64,000 bases of DNA from DUML01 sp050949905 (GTDB lineage: Bacteria > Bacillota > Desulfitobacteriia > Desulfitobacteriales > Syntrophobotulaceae): contig JBMNGP010000034.1 in the NCBI GenBank assembly GCA_050949905.1, positions 186,001 to 250,000 on the forward strand, read 5' to 3'. Shown here piece by piece: positions 26,815 to 36,071 of this stretch. A program made the translations under genes and the position numbers. The notes beneath the pieces are model-generated. The model did not search any database. It saw only the letters and a program-made list of their open reading frames with translations, and was not told the origin of the DNA. Each line of letters starts with the position of its first letter. Position 1 is the stretch's first letter.

Positions 26815-27822
26815 TTGAGTATTTGGAAATACATTCTGAAACGCTTATTAATGATTGTACCAACTTTAATCGGAGTATCCTTGCTTGTCTTCTTCATAAT
26901 TCACCTGATCCCCGGAGATCCGGCGCAAGTAATGCTTTACCCCAAAGGCACTCCGGAAGAAATTGAAGCCTTGCGTCATAAATTAGGTTTGGACAAGCCT
27001 CTGGCGATTCAATACATAGATTGGATAATTGGTGCTGCCCATCTAGATCTAGGGACTTCGGTTTTTAGCGGAGAACCGGTAGTAACGGAAGTTTTTCGTC
27101 GCTTTCCGGCGACCATTGAATTAACATTTGGGGCACTTTTAATCGCCGTCTTGATAGGCATCCCTTTAGGAGTTTTAGCTGCCCGGAAAAGAAACACTTT
27201 AATCGATTACTCCTGTATTACTTTTTCTTTACTGGGAGTATCCATCCCTGTCTTTTGGCTTGGATTAATGTTTATCTTTATTTTCGCCGCAACCTTAGGT
27301 TGGTTACCGGTCTCCGGGCGCATTACTATGGGCTTATCCTTGGAAAATATAACCGGCTTCTATTTATTGGATGCTTTACTAACGGGAAACATCCAGGCCT
27401 TGAGCGATGTTTCCCGGCATTTAATTCTGCCTTCAATTTCGCTGGCTACCATACCCTTGGCTTTGATTGTCAGGATAACTCGTTCCAGTATGCTCGATGT
27501 GCTTTCCCAAGACTATATTCGAACAGCTAAAGCCAAAGGGCTGCCTGTCAAAAGAGTCATTTTCCGACACGCCTTAAAAAATTCTCTAATTCCAGTGATC
27601 ACCGTTATCGGAATCCAAATTGGTTCCATGATGGGCGGAGCTATTCTGACCGAGACGGTTTTCTCCTGGCCAGGCATAGGTATGTTGATTATTGATGCCA
27701 TCTATAACCGAGATTATCCTCTTATCCAAGGCGTTGTGTTTATCATTGCGCTAATTATGATTATCATCAATCTCCTAGTGGATATAATTTACGCTTATAT
27801 TGATCCTCGGATCAGATATTAA
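26815..27822 (+). CDS. dppB: Dipeptide/oligopeptide ABC transporter permease (DppB-like)
   Basis: 335 residues, six membrane helices, opening IWKYILKRLLMIVPTLIGVS and carrying the EAA-type ATPase contact loop DYIRTAKAKGLPVKRVIFRH. It forms half of the membrane channel for peptide import together with the overlapping downstream permease. The TTG start follows GGAGGAAAG. It is the first gene of a five-gene peptide ABC operon (B, C, D, F, A) that ends with an amidohydrolase. The DppB/OppB/GsiC subfamily cannot be separated by sequence reading alone. Confidence 0.92.
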   Translation: MSIWKYILKRLLMIVPTLIGVSLLVFFIIHLIPGDPAQVMLYPKGTPEEIEALRHKLGLDKPLAIQYIDWIIGAAHLDLGTSVFSGEPVVTEVFRRFPATIELTFGALLIAVLIGIPLGVLAARKRNTLIDYSCITFSLLGVSIPVFWLGLMFIFIFAATLGWLPVSGRITMGLSLENITGFYLLDALLTGNIQALSDVSRHLILPSISLATIPLALIVRITRSSMLDVLSQDYIRTAKAKGLPVKRVIFRHALKNSLIPVITVIGIQIGSMMGGAILTETVFSWPGIGMLIIDAIYNRDYPLIQGVVFIIALIMIIINLLVDIIYAYIDPRIRY

Positions 27823-27838
27823 ATGGATGGTGAAAAAA

Positions 27839-28720
27839 ATGGCAATAGAAAAAAGCAACAAACCACAGTCATTTATGACCCTGGCTTTTAGACAATTTAA
27901 AAAGAATAAACTAGCGGTTATTAGTTTCTTTATGGTTATAGGGATCATGCTTCTTGGCGTATTTGCACCCTTTATAGCTTTGGAAGATCCGGTTAGCCCT
28001 GTTTTAGAAAATAAGCTTCAGCCTGGTTTTTGGGCAGGCAATAATGATCATCCTTTAGGAACAGACGAATTGGGGCGAGACATTTTCAGCAGACTTGTCT
28101 ATGGCACCAGGATATCTCTGAAGGTCGGTTATATTGTTATAGCTATTACGGCAGTCCTGGGAATAAGTTTGGGGCTTATTTCCGCCTATTACGGCAAGAT
28201 CATAGATCTTTTGTTGATGCGCATTACTGATATTTTCTTATCTTTCCCACCGCTCTTGTTAGCTTTGGCCGTTGTAGCCATTCTCGGAACCGGTTTGGAA
28301 AAAGCAATGTTGGCTATTGCTCTGATCTATATCCCTCAGATGGCTAGAATAGTACGCAGTGCTGTCTTGACGGTTAAGGAGCTGCCCTATGTAGAAGCCA
28401 GCAGGGCTTTAGGAGCTGGAAACCTGCGCATAATTATCGGTCATATCCTTCCTAATATCCTGGCACCCACAGTAGTTTATCTAACTCTCCTTTTGGCGGA
28501 CGCTATCTTGTACACAGCAGCTCTGGGCTTCCTGGGTATCGGCATCGATCCTTCCACTCCTGAATGGGGAGCTATGCTTAGTAACGGCAGAGACTATCTC
28601 CTTTTAGGAAATTGGTGGGTTACTGTTTTCCCTGGCCTCATGATCGCGCTCTCCGTGCTTTCTTTCAACCTTTTTGGTGACGGCTTAAGGGAAGCGCTTG
28701 ACCCCAAAATGGATATCTAG
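27839..28720 (+). CDS. dppC: Dipeptide/oligopeptide ABC transporter permease (DppC-like)
   Basis: 294 residues from ATG 27839 (GGTGA 6 nt before); in-frame ATG 27827 and TTG 27800 also exist. It has an N-terminal OppC-type segment (FRQFKKNKLAVISFFMVIGI) and six helices, with the hallmark HPLGTDELGRDIFSRLVYGT and the ATPase-contact loop YVEASRALGAGNLRIIIGHI. It is the second channel half, pairing with the preceding permease. The gap of 16 nt implies translational coupling. Confidence 0.92.
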   Translation: MAIEKSNKPQSFMTLAFRQFKKNKLAVISFFMVIGIMLLGVFAPFIALEDPVSPVLENKLQPGFWAGNNDHPLGTDELGRDIFSRLVYGTRISLKVGYIVIAITAVLGISLGLISAYYGKIIDLLLMRITDIFLSFPPLLLALAVVAILGTGLEKAMLAIALIYIPQMARIVRSAVLTVKELPYVEASRALGAGNLRIIIGHILPNILAPTVVYLTLLLADAILYTAALGFLGIGIDPSTPEWGAMLSNGRDYLLLGNWWVTVFPGLMIALSVLSFNLFGDGLREALDPKMDI

Positions 28721-28731
28721 GAGGAATAAGA

Positions 28732-29691
28732 GTGGAAACTGTTTTAAAGATCAAGGACTTAAAGATCGGATTTCCAACAGATGCCGGCTGCCTTCAAGCT
28801 GTGGACGGTATAGACATTACTATCGGTGAAGGTGAAACCTTGGGCTTAGTTGGGGAATCAGGCTGCGGTAAGAGTGTTACTTCTCTGGCGGTTATGGGTT
28901 TGTTGCCGGAGAAAACTAAGGTTAGTGGTGAAATATACTTTCAGGGAGAGAACTTGTTAACTAAAAGCGAAAAAGAAATGGAAAAAATCCGCGGGGACCA
29001 AATTTCCATGATATTTCAGGATCCGATGACTTCCTTAAATCCAGTTCTCTCTATCGCCGAACAAATCGAAGAAGTACTTTATTACCATCAGGGTGGTACC
29101 AAGAAAGAAGTAAAACAAAAAGCTCTGGAGTTAATAGATTTGGTTAAAATTCCTGATGGCAGGCGCAGGATAGCCGAGTATCCCCATCAAATGAGCGGGG
29201 GTATCCGCCAAAGGATTATGATTGCTATGGCTCTCGCTTGTAGGCCTAAGCTGCTTATTGCCGACGAGCCAACAACGGCCTTGGATGTCACTGTTCAAGC
29301 TCAGATCCTTTCATTAATTAAAGAACTGCAAAATAAGCTCACTACCGCAGTACTAATGATATCCCATGATTTAGGTGTTATTGCTCAAATAACGGATAAA
29401 GTAGCAGTGATGTATGCGGGGCAAATCGTGGAATATGCCTCTACCGCAGAATTATTTGCTGCCCCTAAACATCCTTATACTGTGGGATTGATGGCGACAA
29501 TTCCCAGAATCGACATAAGCCAAAGCCAATTAAAAGAAATTCCCGGAATGGTTCCTGACCTTTCCCAAAGTTTTCAAGGCTGTCGTTTCTATCCTCGTTG
29601 CCCGCAAGCAAAGGCTGAATGTCGCTTGGAAAGTGTGTCTTTGGTGGAGACGGGGAAGGCCAAAGTAAGATGCCTACTTTATTCTGATTAG
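28732..29691 (+). CDS. dppD: Peptide ABC transporter ATP-binding protein (DppD-like)
   Basis: 319 residues with a GTG start after GGAGGAAT. Walker A is GESGCGKS, signature MSGGIRQR, Walker B LLIADEPTTALD, H-loop MISHDLG. The C-terminal oligopeptide-transporter extension ends with a Cys-rich motif (CRFYPRCPQAKAEC) typical of DppD/OppD, which in related proteins binds a [4Fe-4S] cluster. It powers import as a heterodimer with the next ATPase. It lies 11 nt after dppC. Confidence 0.94.
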   Translation: METVLKIKDLKIGFPTDAGCLQAVDGIDITIGEGETLGLVGESGCGKSVTSLAVMGLLPEKTKVSGEIYFQGENLLTKSEKEMEKIRGDQISMIFQDPMTSLNPVLSIAEQIEEVLYYHQGGTKKEVKQKALELIDLVKIPDGRRRIAEYPHQMSGGIRQRIMIAMALACRPKLLIADEPTTALDVTVQAQILSLIKELQNKLTTAVLMISHDLGVIAQITDKVAVMYAGQIVEYASTAELFAAPKHPYTVGLMATIPRIDISQSQLKEIPGMVPDLSQSFQGCRFYPRCPQAKAECRLESVSLVETGKAKVRCLLYSD

Positions 29692-29701
29692 GAGCTGGAA
29701 G

Positions 29702-30676
29702 ATGCATAAAGAAAAGTTATTGGAAGTGCAAGGCTTAACTAAATATTTCCCAGTAAAAAAAGGGGTATTAAGCCGTAAGGTTGACTGGTTAAGGGCTGTA
29801 TATAATGTCAGTTTTTCCGTTTACAAAGGTGAAACATTTGCTTTAGTAGGTGAAAGCGGCTGCGGCAAATCTACTACCCGCAAACTTCTTTTAAGACTAT
29901 TAGAAGCTGATAGCGGTCAGGTCTTCTTCAAAGGGAAAAATATCTTTAAACTTGATTCTGCTTCTTTAAGGGAATTAAGAAAAAACCTCCAAGTAGTATT
30001 TCAAGATCCTTACGCTTCCCTCAATCCCAAATGGCGAATTGGCAGTATTATCGAAGAACCCCTGCGCATTCATAAAATTGGCAACCCTGCTGAAAGGCAG
30101 GCGAGAGTCGAAGAGCTAATGTCTATGGTCGGCTTATATCCCGAATATTATAACCGCTATCCTCATGAATTCAGCGGCGGTCAAAGACAACGGATCGGTA
30201 TCGCCCGGGCTCTCGCTTTGAACCCGGAAGTTATAATTGCTGATGAGCCGGTATCTGCTTTAGACGTTTCTATCCAGGCCCAAATATTAAATATGTTTAA
30301 AAATTTACAAGAAAAATTGGGCTTAACTTACGTTTTTATATCGCATGATTTAAGTGTGGTTAAACATATTAGCGACAGGATCGCGGTAATGTATCTGGGC
30401 GAAATCGTGGAACTTGCCTCTACTTGTGAGCTTTTTCAGAATCCCAAACATCCTTATACCCGAGCTTTAATAGCATCGATACCCGTACCCGATCCAGCTA
30501 AAAAGAAAGCTTTAAAACAACTGGAAGGCGAAGTGCCCAGTCCTATTAACCCTCCTTTCGGGTGCAGCTTTCATCCTCGCTGTGAATTAGCCAGAGAAGA
30601 ATGTAAACTGCAGGAACCAGCTTTATTAGATCTTGGCGAAGAACATCTAATAAGATGTCATCTTTATAAAAAATAA
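29702..30676 (+). CDS. dppF: Peptide ABC transporter ATP-binding protein (DppF-like)
   Basis: 324 residues. Walker A GESGCGKS, Q-loop VFQDPYASLNPKW, signature FSGGQRQR, Walker B VIIADEPVSALD, H-loop FISHDLS, and the C-terminal Cys motif CSFHPRCELAREEC. It is the second ATPase subunit of the peptide importer. The ATG lies 10 nt after the dppD stop with GGAG in between. Length and motifs are normal. Confidence 0.94.
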   Translation: MHKEKLLEVQGLTKYFPVKKGVLSRKVDWLRAVYNVSFSVYKGETFALVGESGCGKSTTRKLLLRLLEADSGQVFFKGKNIFKLDSASLRELRKNLQVVFQDPYASLNPKWRIGSIIEEPLRIHKIGNPAERQARVEELMSMVGLYPEYYNRYPHEFSGGQRQRIGIARALALNPEVIIADEPVSALDVSIQAQILNMFKNLQEKLGLTYVFISHDLSVVKHISDRIAVMYLGEIVELASTCELFQNPKHPYTRALIASIPVPDPAKKKALKQLEGEVPSPINPPFGCSFHPRCELAREECKLQEPALLDLGEEHLIRCHLYKK

Positions 30677-30692
30677 AAAGGGAGTGTTAAGA

Positions 30693-32273
30693 GTGTTTAG
30701 AAACAAAAAACTTGTTTGCTTTGTGGTACTGATGCTGTCAGTTGCCCTGATAATGACAGGTTGCAGCGGGACAAGCTCAACACCGGCCTCAGGTGAAAAG
30801 GCGCAAGACGGGATTCTCATTATCGCTAGAAGTACGGACGCAGAGTTAATAGATCCCGGATTTGGTTGGAGTGAAGGAGATATCGATATTATCTATCACC
30901 TCTATGACGGGCTGGTAAAGTTTAAAAACGACGATCTGGAAGTTGAGCCTGCCCTGGCAACCGAATGGAAAGTTTCTGAAGACGGCAAAACTTGGACTTT
31001 TAAACTGCGGGAAGGAGTTAAATTCCACGACGGCACTGATTTTAACGCTGAAGCAGTAGTTCAGACTTTCAAGCGGATCCTAGATGAAAATAATAAGTAC
31101 TATGGTGTTGTGCAAGGTGGATATTCTTATCTAGAATATCTCATGGCTGATGTGGTTGAAGATGTTGTCGCTGTCGATGAATATACAGTGGATTTTAAAC
31201 TTAATCAGGTTTTTGCCCCGTTTCTTACTTATATGGGTTATTATTCTCAATTCATTGTCAGCCCGACCGCTCTCGATGAATACGGTGCTAAATTCCCCCA
31301 AAACCCTGTCGGTACCGGGCCTTTTGTTTTTGATAAGTGGCAGAGAGGAGAATACGTTCAATTAAAAGTTAATGAAAATTATTGGGGGGAGAAACCCATA
31401 ATAGACACTCTTATTTTTAAATGTGTACCGGAATCTTCAACCCGGCTTATGGAACTGCAAAGCGGCCAGGTTGATGTTATTAAAGCTTTGGACCCAGGTC
31501 AGCTCAGCAAAGTGGAAGCGGATGAAAATCTCGAGTTGCTCTCCGTTCCCGGAGCAAATCTCTTCTACGCAGCTTTCAATTGCACCAAAGAACCATTTAA
31601 TAATCAAAAAGTACGCCAAGCTATAAATCATGCTATCGATATGGATAAAATAGTTGAAGTTATTTATGAAGGAAGCGGCACCAGGGCTATTAATTCCCTG
31701 CCGCCCACTGTTTTCTCTTTTGATGAAACAGCCGGCCCTTATGAATACAATCCGCAAAAAGCCAAAGAATTGTTGGCAGAAGCAGGGTATCCTAATGGCT
31801 TTGAAACCAACCTCTATTCCTTTATTTATGCCCGGCCGTACGTAGCTAAGCCTGTCCAGGTGGCGGAAGTAATAAAAGCCGATTTGGAAGCAGTCGGTGT
31901 TAAAGTAAACATTGTCACCAACGAGTGGGCAACCCATTCCGATATTATGGATAATATGAAACATGATATTGGCTTAAGCGGCTGGTACGATATACCTTAT
32001 CCCAGCAATTTCTTGAAAGCTATGGCTTTGGAAGGTGCTAATACGGGTTATATGCCGGACGAACTGGTTGAATTGGCCAAGGCTGCCTGGGCAACTTACG
32101 ACCGTGCTGAACAGGAAGAAATTTATAAGGAATTTCAGCATAAGCTTTACGAGGGAGCACCTTTGATTCCGATAGCTCATAATAACTATACAGCAGCAAT
32201 CAGCAAAAATGTCAAAGGTTTTGAATTGGATATAATCGGTACTGTAAGGGCGCATAAAGCTTATAAGGAATAG
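30693..32273 (+). CDS. dppA: Peptide-binding lipoprotein (SBP family 5, DppA-like)
   Basis: 526 residues from the GTG at 30693 (GGGAG 8 nt upstream). Signal peptide with lipobox LIMTGC, so it is tethered outside the membrane. Family 5 solute-binding signatures: YDGLVKFKNDDLEVEPALAT, WTFKLREGVKFHDGTDFNAE, NPVGTGPFVFDKW. It captures peptides or related solutes and delivers them to the adjacent channel. The neighbouring amidohydrolase suggests a specific dipeptide or cyclic amide substrate (inference). A 10-bp hairpin follows. Confidence 0.93.
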   Translation: MFRNKKLVCFVVLMLSVALIMTGCSGTSSTPASGEKAQDGILIIARSTDAELIDPGFGWSEGDIDIIYHLYDGLVKFKNDDLEVEPALATEWKVSEDGKTWTFKLREGVKFHDGTDFNAEAVVQTFKRILDENNKYYGVVQGGYSYLEYLMADVVEDVVAVDEYTVDFKLNQVFAPFLTYMGYYSQFIVSPTALDEYGAKFPQNPVGTGPFVFDKWQRGEYVQLKVNENYWGEKPIIDTLIFKCVPESSTRLMELQSGQVDVIKALDPGQLSKVEADENLELLSVPGANLFYAAFNCTKEPFNNQKVRQAINHAIDMDKIVEVIYEGSGTRAINSLPPTVFSFDETAGPYEYNPQKAKELLAEAGYPNGFETNLYSFIYARPYVAKPVQVAEVIKADLEAVGVKVNIVTNEWATHSDIMDNMKHDIGLSGWYDIPYPSNFLKAMALEGANTGYMPDELVELAKAAWATYDRAEQEEIYKEFQHKLYEGAPLIPIAHNNYTAAISKNVKGFELDIIGTVRAHKAYKE

Positions 32274-32358
32274 GTTTCAGCTAAAGAACCTTAGGGCTAA
32301 GATTAAGATCGCCATAGGTTTTAGATTTTGTGACTAATCCAATATTAGAAAAAATAGG

Positions 32359-32390
32359 TCTGGGCAGAAAGGTAATTCATTCTGCCCAGA
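32359..32390 (+). promoter_or_regulatory. Hairpin between dppA and the amidohydrolase gene
   Basis: TCTGGGCAGA and TCTGCCCAGA form a perfect 10-bp stem with a 12-nt loop. No immediate T-run follows, so it may be an mRNA-stability or partial attenuation element that sets different levels for the transporter and the enzyme. Confidence 0.55.
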
Positions 32391-32424
32391 AACTACTAAT
32401 GATTTCGTTTTTAAGGAGGAGCTT

Positions 32425-33630
32425 ATGCTTACAGTTTTAAAAGGGGCAACGATTTTTGACGGTACCGGCCGGGATGTTATTGAAAATGGATTTGTCGTTA
32501 TTGGTGAAAACGGCAGGCTGGAGTTCGTAGGTCCCCCCTATACTCTACCGGACGGTGACCAAATTAAAGTTATAGACGTCAGTGGAAAATTTATTTTACC
32601 CGGTCTTATCGATTGTCATATTCACTTAGATCTCCACGGTATGCCGGATACTTATGAAGAAAACCTGGTGGAAGACAAATTGAGAGCCATCCGGGCAGCT
32701 CAAGAGATGGAAGCAACCTTGCAAGCAGGTTTTACGACGGTTAGAAATGCCGGTTCAGTTAATTATATTGATTTTAGCGTCCGTCAGGCGATAGAAAACG
32801 GCTGGCTAAATGGACCGCGAATCCTAACCAGTGGACGCATCCTTTCCATTACCTGTTCCGGAACGGAATACTTTGCCGGCATGTACAGAGTGGCCGATGG
32901 TTATGACGAGTTCAAAAAAGCAGCGCGGGAACAATTAAAAGAAGGTGCGGATTTCTTGAAAATAATGGCTACAGGAGCTTTTATGAATCCCGGAGGGATA
33001 CCGGGTGCCGAGCAGCCTGACTTAAAAGAAATCCGGGCTGTAGTGGAAGAAGCGGCAAAGCTGGGCAAATATGTTGCCGCTCATGCTCACGGTGCCCAAG
33101 GGATAAAAAATTCCATTCGGGCAGGAGTTCGCACTATTGAGCATGGCACCTTTGCCGATGAAGAAGCTCTCCAATTGATGGTTGAAAACCGAGTCTTCCT
33201 GATACCAACCTTTGCTGTAGATTATTACTGGATGAAATACGGCCTGGAAGGCGGCGTGCCGGAACATATGCTGGAGAAAGCAAACGAAGCTAAAGGCATT
33301 AGTATCGAGACAACCCGTAAAGCCTTGCGGGCCGGTGTACAAGTAGCAATGGGTACGGATGCCGGAACACCTTATAACTATCACGGGGGAAATGCGATTG
33401 AGCTTTGGATAATGGTTGAAGAAGGCTTAATGACTCCGCAAGAGGCTATCTTAAGCGCTACCAGAACAGCAGCTTTAGCTTGCGGAATTGAATCCGAGAC
33501 AGGTACCTTGGAAAAGGGCAAATGGGCTGATCTCTTGGTAGTTGAGGGTAATCCCTTAGTTGATATTAGCATCTTGACCAAGCAAGAGAACATTCTTAAA
33601 GTTTTCAAAGAAGGCAAAAGTGTTAAGTAA
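32425..33630 (+). CDS. Metal-dependent amidohydrolase (imidazolonepropionase/prolidase-like)
   Basis: 401 residues. Amidohydrolase-superfamily signatures: metal ligands in LIDCHIHLD, the probable carbamylated Lys region DFLKIMATGAF, VAAHAHG, TIEHGTF, and the final Asp in VAMGTDAGTPY. The barrel is flanked by the usual beta-sandwich (opening ATIFDGTGRDVIENG, closing GKWADLLVVEGNPL). Related enzymes include Xaa-Pro and Xaa-Arg dipeptidases and imidazolonepropionase-like hydrolases. Its position as the last gene after a dipeptide importer fits intracellular peptide cleavage. AAGGAGG precedes the ATG. Substrate not determined. Confidence 0.88.
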   Translation: MLTVLKGATIFDGTGRDVIENGFVVIGENGRLEFVGPPYTLPDGDQIKVIDVSGKFILPGLIDCHIHLDLHGMPDTYEENLVEDKLRAIRAAQEMEATLQAGFTTVRNAGSVNYIDFSVRQAIENGWLNGPRILTSGRILSITCSGTEYFAGMYRVADGYDEFKKAAREQLKEGADFLKIMATGAFMNPGGIPGAEQPDLKEIRAVVEEAAKLGKYVAAHAHGAQGIKNSIRAGVRTIEHGTFADEEALQLMVENRVFLIPTFAVDYYWMKYGLEGGVPEHMLEKANEAKGISIETTRKALRAGVQVAMGTDAGTPYNYHGGNAIELWIMVEEGLMTPQEAILSATRTAALACGIESETGTLEKGKWADLLVVEGNPLVDISILTKQENILKVFKEGKSVK

Positions 33631-33677
33631 TGATTAAGGCCAGCTATTGACCGGCTGTTGGCATCCTCAGGGTAAGA

Positions 33678-33704
33678 TTGACAACTGAAGAATAGTGGTA
33701 TAAT
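33678..33704 (+). promoter_or_regulatory. Sigma-A type promoter of thrS leader
   Basis: TTGACA (33678-33683), a 15-nt spacer, then TATAAT (33699-33704), about 25 nt before the T-box start. The spacer is slightly short. Confidence 0.7.
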
Positions 33705-33726
33705 CTATATGTTAAATAAGCTAAAA

Positions 33727-33990
33727 CAATGAAGAGGACAGTACTCTGAATAAGAAGCAACCAGAGAGAAATGCCACAGGCTGGAAGCATTTCTGCGAGG
33801 TTCAGAAGAAAACCCCCTCCGAGTGCCGGGCTGAAAATAAGAGTAAGCCGGCCGTTTGTCCGCGTTAAGGACCTTCAAGGGAAATTATCTTGTTGCAGGG
33901 ATTTATTAATTTCAGGATAATTTCTGAAATTGGGTGGAACCACGGTTTAAGTACTCTCGTCCCATAGGGATGAGAGTTTTTATATTTTTT
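33727..33990 (+). ncRNA. T-box leader of thrS
   Basis: Stem I begins at ATGAAGAGGACAGTA. A probable ACC (threonine) specifier lies at 33812-33814 after AAA. The T-box proper GGGTGGAACCACGG is at 33932-33945. The terminator helix ACTCTCGTCCC/GGGATGAGAGT with following Ts is at 33953-33985. Uncharged tRNA-Thr should stabilise the antiterminator and allow thrS transcription. Confidence 0.92.
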
Positions 33991-34006
33991 AAGGAGTGAC
34001 TGTTAA

Positions 34007-35926
34007 ATGATTAATTTAACTCTTAAAGATGGTTCGGTGCGGCAGGTAGCTGAAGGCACAACCATTAGGGAGTTAGCCCAAGCCATATCTCAAGGTTTAG
34101 CCCGGAATGCTGTGGCCGGCAAGGTCAACGGGGAGGTTAAGGACTTAGCCTTTCCTTTGCAGGAGAATGCTCAAGTCGAGATCTTAACTTTAGACAGTGA
34201 AGAAGGACTGGAAGTAATGCGTCATTCTACTTCCCACCTTTTAGCCCAGGCTGTTAAAAATCTCTTTCCCGGCACCCTGCTCGGTATTGGCCCTGCTATT
34301 GCCAATGGCTTTTACTACGACTTTGATTCCGAGCATGTTTTTACTCCCGAAGATTTAGCAAAAATTGAGCAGGAAATGAAAAGGCTGGCCAAAGAAGATT
34401 ATAAATTCGAAGGCCGGACAGTCTCTAGGGAAGAGGCACTTGACTATTTTCAAAACCAAGGTGAAAAGTACAAGGTGGAGTTAATTAATGACCTGCCCGG
34501 GGAAGCCAGAATCTCGATGTACACTCAGGGTAACTTTACGGATCTCTGTGCCGGCCCGCACGTTCCTTCCACCAAAATACTCAAAGTCTTTAAGCTGCAA
34601 AGCGTAGCCGGAGCTTACTGGCGGGGCAGTGAAAAAAACAAAATGCTGCAAAGGATTTACGGCTTGGCTTTTGCTAAAGCTGCCGACTTGGAGGATTATC
34701 TCTTTAAATTGGAAGAGGCTAAAAGGCGTGATCACCGCAAACTTGGCCTGGAACTAGATCTCTTCAGCCTGCATGACGAAGGGCCCGGATTCCCCTTTTT
34801 CCATCCCAAAGGCATGGTTTTAAGGAATACCCTAGAGGACTTCTGGCGCAAGGAGCATCAAAAAAGAGGCTATGTCGAGATCAAAACTCCGATTATTTTA
34901 CACCGTTCCCTGTGGGAACAATCCGGCCACTGGGATCACTATAAGGAAAATATGTATTTTACCAAGATTGATGACCAGGATTACTGCGTGAAACCGATGA
35001 ACTGCCCCGGTGGAATGATTATGTATAAAACAAAATTGCGCAGTTACAGGGATTTACCCATCCGCTGCGGCGAGCTGGGCCTCGTGCATAGGCATGAGCT
35101 CTCGGGAGCTCTTCACGGTCTGCTCCGGGTGCGTAATTTCACCCAGGACGACGCTCATATCTTCATGCTGCCCTCCCAGATTAAAGATGAAATTATCGGA
35201 GTCATAGATTTAGTCGACTATTTCTATAAAGTGTTTGGCTTTGAGTATCACGTGGAACTCTCCACCCGCCCGGAGAATTCCATGGGCTCCGATGAAGCTT
35301 GGGAAATGGCGACCAATGCTTTGGAAGATGCTTTAAAAGCCAAAGGTATGGCTTATAAGATCAATCCGGGTGATGGAGCTTTTTATGGGCCAAAAATTGA
35401 CTTCCATTTAAAAGACTGTTTAGACCGGACCTGGCAGTGCGGGACGATTCAATTGGATTTCCAGATGCCGGAGAAATTTGATTTGACTTATATCGGGGAA
35501 GACGGCGAAAAGCACCGGCCGGTTATGATCCATAGGGTAGTTTACGGCAGTATTGAAAGGTTTATCGCTCTTTTGACCGAGCACTATGCCGGGGCTTTCC
35601 CGACCTGGCTGGCACCGGTTCAGGTGAGGATTTTACCAATAACCGATAAGCATAATGAGTATGCGCGGCAAGTTCGCGACTTCCTTAGCGAGCAGGATAT
35701 AAGAGTCGAAATCGATGACCGCCGGGAGAAAATCAATTATAAAATCCGCGAAGCCCAGACTGAGAAAATACCCTTTGCTTTGGTCATCGGAGATAAGGAA
35801 GCTGCGGAGCAAATAGTTGCCGTGCGCCGCTACGGCCAGAAAAACACCACTACTTTAAGCTTGCAGGATTTTGCTGAATTAGTTAAGGAAGAAATCCTAA
35901 GCAAAACGACGGGTGCAAGCAAGTAA
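34007..35926 (+). CDS. thrS: Threonyl-tRNA synthetase
   Basis: 639 residues. Domains: TGS (1-62), the editing domain (HSTSHLL, metal-binding HxxxH, later DLCAGPHVPS), class II catalytic core (motif 2 HRHELSGALHGLLRVR; zinc ligand Cys in KPMNCPGGMIMYK; motif 3 GSIERFIALL), and the C-terminal anticodon-binding domain (VRILPITDKHNEYAR). It charges tRNA-Thr in the cytosol. AAGGAG precedes the ATG. Transcription is controlled by the T-box leader directly upstream and a terminator follows the gene. Confidence 0.98.
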   Translation: MINLTLKDGSVRQVAEGTTIRELAQAISQGLARNAVAGKVNGEVKDLAFPLQENAQVEILTLDSEEGLEVMRHSTSHLLAQAVKNLFPGTLLGIGPAIANGFYYDFDSEHVFTPEDLAKIEQEMKRLAKEDYKFEGRTVSREEALDYFQNQGEKYKVELINDLPGEARISMYTQGNFTDLCAGPHVPSTKILKVFKLQSVAGAYWRGSEKNKMLQRIYGLAFAKAADLEDYLFKLEEAKRRDHRKLGLELDLFSLHDEGPGFPFFHPKGMVLRNTLEDFWRKEHQKRGYVEIKTPIILHRSLWEQSGHWDHYKENMYFTKIDDQDYCVKPMNCPGGMIMYKTKLRSYRDLPIRCGELGLVHRHELSGALHGLLRVRNFTQDDAHIFMLPSQIKDEIIGVIDLVDYFYKVFGFEYHVELSTRPENSMGSDEAWEMATNALEDALKAKGMAYKINPGDGAFYGPKIDFHLKDCLDRTWQCGTIQLDFQMPEKFDLTYIGEDGEKHRPVMIHRVVYGSIERFIALLTEHYAGAFPTWLAPVQVRILPITDKHNEYARQVRDFLSEQDIRVEIDDRREKINYKIREAQTEKIPFALVIGDKEAAEQIVAVRRYGQKNTTTLSLQDFAELVKEEILSKTTGASK

Positions 35927-35952
35927 CTGGCCTAAATAAATAATAGCTTTAA

Positions 35953-35986
35953 CCCGCCCTAAAACTTTTCGGGGGCGGGCTTCTTT
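35953..35986 (+). terminator. Intrinsic terminator of thrS
   Basis: A CCCGCCC/GGGCGGG stem is followed by TTCTTTTTATTT. Confidence 0.85.
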
Positions 35987-36071
35987 TTATTTAGTTCTTT
36001 TTAAGGTAAAATAGAGGAGAATATTTTCATATATAAAGCAATGTATAATTTTTTTGGATGGTGGAGCAATA

